Source: Ascidia mentula (taxonomy: Eukaryota > Chordata > Ascidiacea > Phlebobranchia > Ascidiidae). From it: a stretch of DNA of 64,000 nt. Both the position numbers and the translations under genes were made by a program. The DNA is taken from assembly GCA_947561715.1 (NCBI GenBank), contig OX387198.1, positions 682,001 to 746,000 of the forward strand. The letters are read 5' to 3'. This document shows positions 61,991 to 64,000 of the stretch, in pieces (the stretch's first letter is position 1; each line of letters opens with the position of its first letter). Below the pieces are notes generated by a model that worked only from the letters and a program-made list of their open reading frames with translations, searched no databases and was not told the DNA's origin.

Positions 61991-62335
61991 TCAATATCCG
62001 TCGCTCATCTTCTGTAGTTTTTTTTCCTCCATTGATCCAGGTTTGGGTTTGACCTTTAAAAAAGTGCGCGGCATGCAACCTTCCACGGCGTTAAAGAAGT
62101 CATCATAATTCCCACAGTATTGATCATCATGAAAAATTTGTGGAGGCAAAACATTATCCTCTCTGCGACTTTCTGGCATTCTTTCCAACATCACTGCCCG
62201 TGCTTCAGTGTTGACAGTAAGGTCAATTGCCTCAAATGAAATGTTTTCACAGTTTAAATAGTCAAGAATTTTGTTTTGCTTGTCCCGAATGAACTTGTTG
62301 GCAAAGACACTTGTTATGTATACAATGATACCCAT
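61991..62335 (-). CDS. SH3BGRL: SH3 domain-binding glutamic acid-rich-like protein
   Basis: A single exon of 114 residues, the same length as human SH3BGRL. The start ATG at 62333-62335 sits in a good context (ACCATGG). The protein opens MGIIVYITSV, the first strand of the thioredoxin-like fold, where the redox CxxC is naturally absent in this family. It continues with a KQNKILDYL helix, IDLTVNTEARAVM, and the family core LPPQIFHDDQYCGNYDDFF with the PPQIF cis-proline loop, and ends PGSMEEKKLQ. The role is a small cytosolic glutaredoxin-like adaptor without thiol-disulfide activity. An acceptor (TTTGCAG, near 62369) just upstream suggests a 5' non-coding exon or a spliced leader site. Confidence 0.9.
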   Translation of the reverse strand: MGIIVYITSVFANKFIRDKQNKILDYLNCENISFEAIDLTVNTEARAVMLERMPESRREDNVLPPQIFHDDQYCGNYDDFFNAVEGCMPRTFLKVKPKPGSMEEKKLQKMSDGY

Positions 62336-62831
62336 GGTTACAGAAAATACCTTGCCATGTGAAATTATCTGCAAATGAAAATATATACTTGTTTACAACT
62401 ATGGTGAACCAAAAAAAGGTCTTTCAGATTACATTGCAATGACAAAACAATCATCAATACATCAGCTATTTGAATTGGTAATCTTATATTAAATAAAATT
62501 CATCGTTCCTTCAAGAGCAAATCCGAAATTTAAAATCCCCAAAACTAAATTCAACTTGTACGATAACAAACACACAAACACACACGATTTTAACAACTGT
62601 TGCCACCTCTATCCGGCGAGCTGTCAATCAAATCAGCTGTTAACTAACTGCTTTGAAACCGCCAAAAGAGGATCACGCCATACTTTGAAACACTCTACAG
62701 CATGGATTTTGTATGAATAAATAATAACAATTTCAAATTTCATGCGTTTACAGGGAATTTGAAAAAGGCAAAAGTTTATGATAATTTGTAAAAAAATTAC
62801 GTCAATAAATTCATATTCAAAATAAATGTTT

Positions 62832-63209
62832 TCAGAGGGGATAATTTTGATCCGGATGAAAACACATTTTCATTTTTTTTACTCTACGTTGAAACTTGGA
62901 GAGGGCTTGAAGAGATTTGGTATAAGATCTGTCACTAACAAAATGGAACAGAAATTTATAAGACAGCGAAAATGGAAAATGTTTGATGAAACCACGCCCA
63001 TTTGTCACACATGGCTGTGATTGGATACTCTGACCACGCACAGTAAACGCATTTGAAAGTTTGTTTTCGTGGTTGCTTTTGCTTTGAGAAATATTCCACC
63101 ATAAGTTTCTGTTCTTAAACATGTACTCATGCTGATAAACGTCCGTATCTGAAGAACAAAAACATATGGAACGTGGCTTTTCTACTGAACAAAAAGTATT
63201 GTTTTCCAT
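62832..63209 (-). CDS. Possible small protein, unrecognised
   Basis: 125 codons from an ATG at 63207-63209. The composition is balanced (W, C, Y and K present), with no repeats, signal peptide or membrane segment, and a basic C-terminal part (RRVKKMKM). I recognise no family. It lies upstream of SH3BGRL on the same strand. Length alone is weak evidence at this AT content, so it may be spurious or an exon of a larger gene. Confidence 0.25.
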   Translation of the reverse strand: MENNTFCSVEKPRSICFCSSDTDVYQHEYMFKNRNLWWNISQSKSNHENKLSNAFTVRGQSIQSQPCVTNGRGFIKHFPFSLSYKFLFHFVSDRSYTKSLQALSKFQRRVKKMKMCFHPDQNYPL

Positions 63210-63327
63210 TAAAGGTTAAACCACGACGAAGGAATTTGAAACGATGCAATCAAGCGTGACAGGGTTCTGTTTTGCGCAAGTGACGGTTTGTGACAAAACA
63301 AAGATGCGTAAATCGTCATTTGTTTGT

Positions 63328-63343
63328 ATTATTATTATTATTA
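63328..63343 (+). repeat. (ATT)n microsatellite
   Basis: About five uninterrupted ATT units. Confidence 0.85.
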
Positions 63344-64000
63344 TGACGTTTGTATTACTGTTATTATGAATCATAAAGCATTGACAAACTGGTCAATGAA
63401 AAAGGGGATGGTCCTGCTTAAAACTATTCTGTAGCAGGGTTGCAATTGGCCGTTGTTACATATTTTATCTGGCAACCCTGAACTGTAGCAGGAACAATAG
63501 CTTTGGACATAGGTAACAATTCGTAAGCACTACTAAAGCGGAAAACGTTTCAATTGTTGTAGTTAGCCTTAGGAATAGTAACAATACATTGGCGGCAAAA
63601 GTCATGTCGTTGTGCTGTGTGCTTAACATGGCCGAACGCACATAAGTTAAACCTGCGTCATTCGCGTCGTAATAAAGGTCATTTTGTCTGGACCATTGCG
63701 GTTTAATGTTACACAGTGGCAGCCATTGTTACCTAGCAGATACTCACGTACCCTACGTGAATCAGCAGAAATTGTAGGTATTTCGAAAACTTGAAACGCT
63801 TGTGCACTTAAATTGTCGCCACGGTCGCAAGCGCGTGTTGCCGCTCAGTTCTAAGATCGAGTTGTAATTTATTTATGACGTAAAGCTTACAACAATGACC
63901 GCAGCAGTATTAAAGTGTCAGCAAAAAGGTGTACATTGCATGTGTCTGTGAAATTACACCAGCTTTGTAATTGGGTGCACGTTTATTTCTTGACAGTAAA

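Larger units (their letters stand above)
62336..64000. other. Upstream region of SH3BGRL to window end
   Basis: Apart from a doubtful small frame at 62832-63209 and an (ATT)n microsatellite near 63328-63343, no gene was recognised. GCAGGGTTGC near 63437 and GGCAACCCTG near 63472 are a short inverted repeat. Confidence 0.45.

Overview
This is a 64 kb piece of a eukaryotic nuclear genome. It is AT-rich, with genes split into short exons by GT-AG introns. The gene set (SH3BGRL, TP53I13-like, SLC13, NUDT7, COX5A, RPLP2) and the intron style fit an invertebrate chordate, most likely an ascidian tunicate of the Ciona type. That assignment is inference; no species-specific marker was confirmed.

Layout. 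From 1 to 7.7 kb, on the minus strand, lie 19 exons of a long coiled-coil protein that runs off the left edge. From 7.7 to 22.6 kb there is no recognisable gene, but there are several repeat relics, including a 230 bp near-perfect palindrome. From 22.6 to 37.1 kb, plus strand, a PH-PDZ adaptor gene is interrupted by a 10.3 kb intron. From 39.0 to 40.2 kb, plus strand, is a NUDT7-type peroxisomal CoA diphosphatase. From 42.2 to 42.95 kb is a Penelope-like retroelement remnant that keeps only its GIY-YIG endonuclease between inverted terminal repeats. From 43.5 to 45.6 kb, plus strand, is ribosomal protein P2 with a box C/D snoRNA in an intron. From 46.85 to 48.6 kb, minus strand, is COX5A. From 49.4 to 51.9 kb, plus strand, is a TP53I13/DUF3105 membrane protein, divergent from COX5A. 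From 53.2 to 60.0 kb, minus strand, is an SLC13 sodium/carboxylate cotransporter. At 62.0-62.3 kb, minus strand, is a single-exon SH3BGRL.

The genes are ordinary housekeeping or cellular genes with no operon-like or pathway grouping. The splice models given for the coiled-coil gene, PH-PDZ, NUDT7, RPLP2, COX5A, TP53I13-like and SLC13 genes were checked by hand for reading-frame continuity across every junction.

The most interesting signals are non-coding. They are an intronic C/D snoRNA whose two guides both match conserved 28S rRNA; a family of Penelope-like terminal repeats carrying hammerhead-ribozyme-like cores; an hAT-type MITE with a perfect 8 bp target duplication; a 19 bp tandem array in an SLC13 intron; and a strong excess of the palindrome TGACGTCA (16 exact copies). 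In the SLC13 protein both sodium/substrate motifs deviate from the family consensus.
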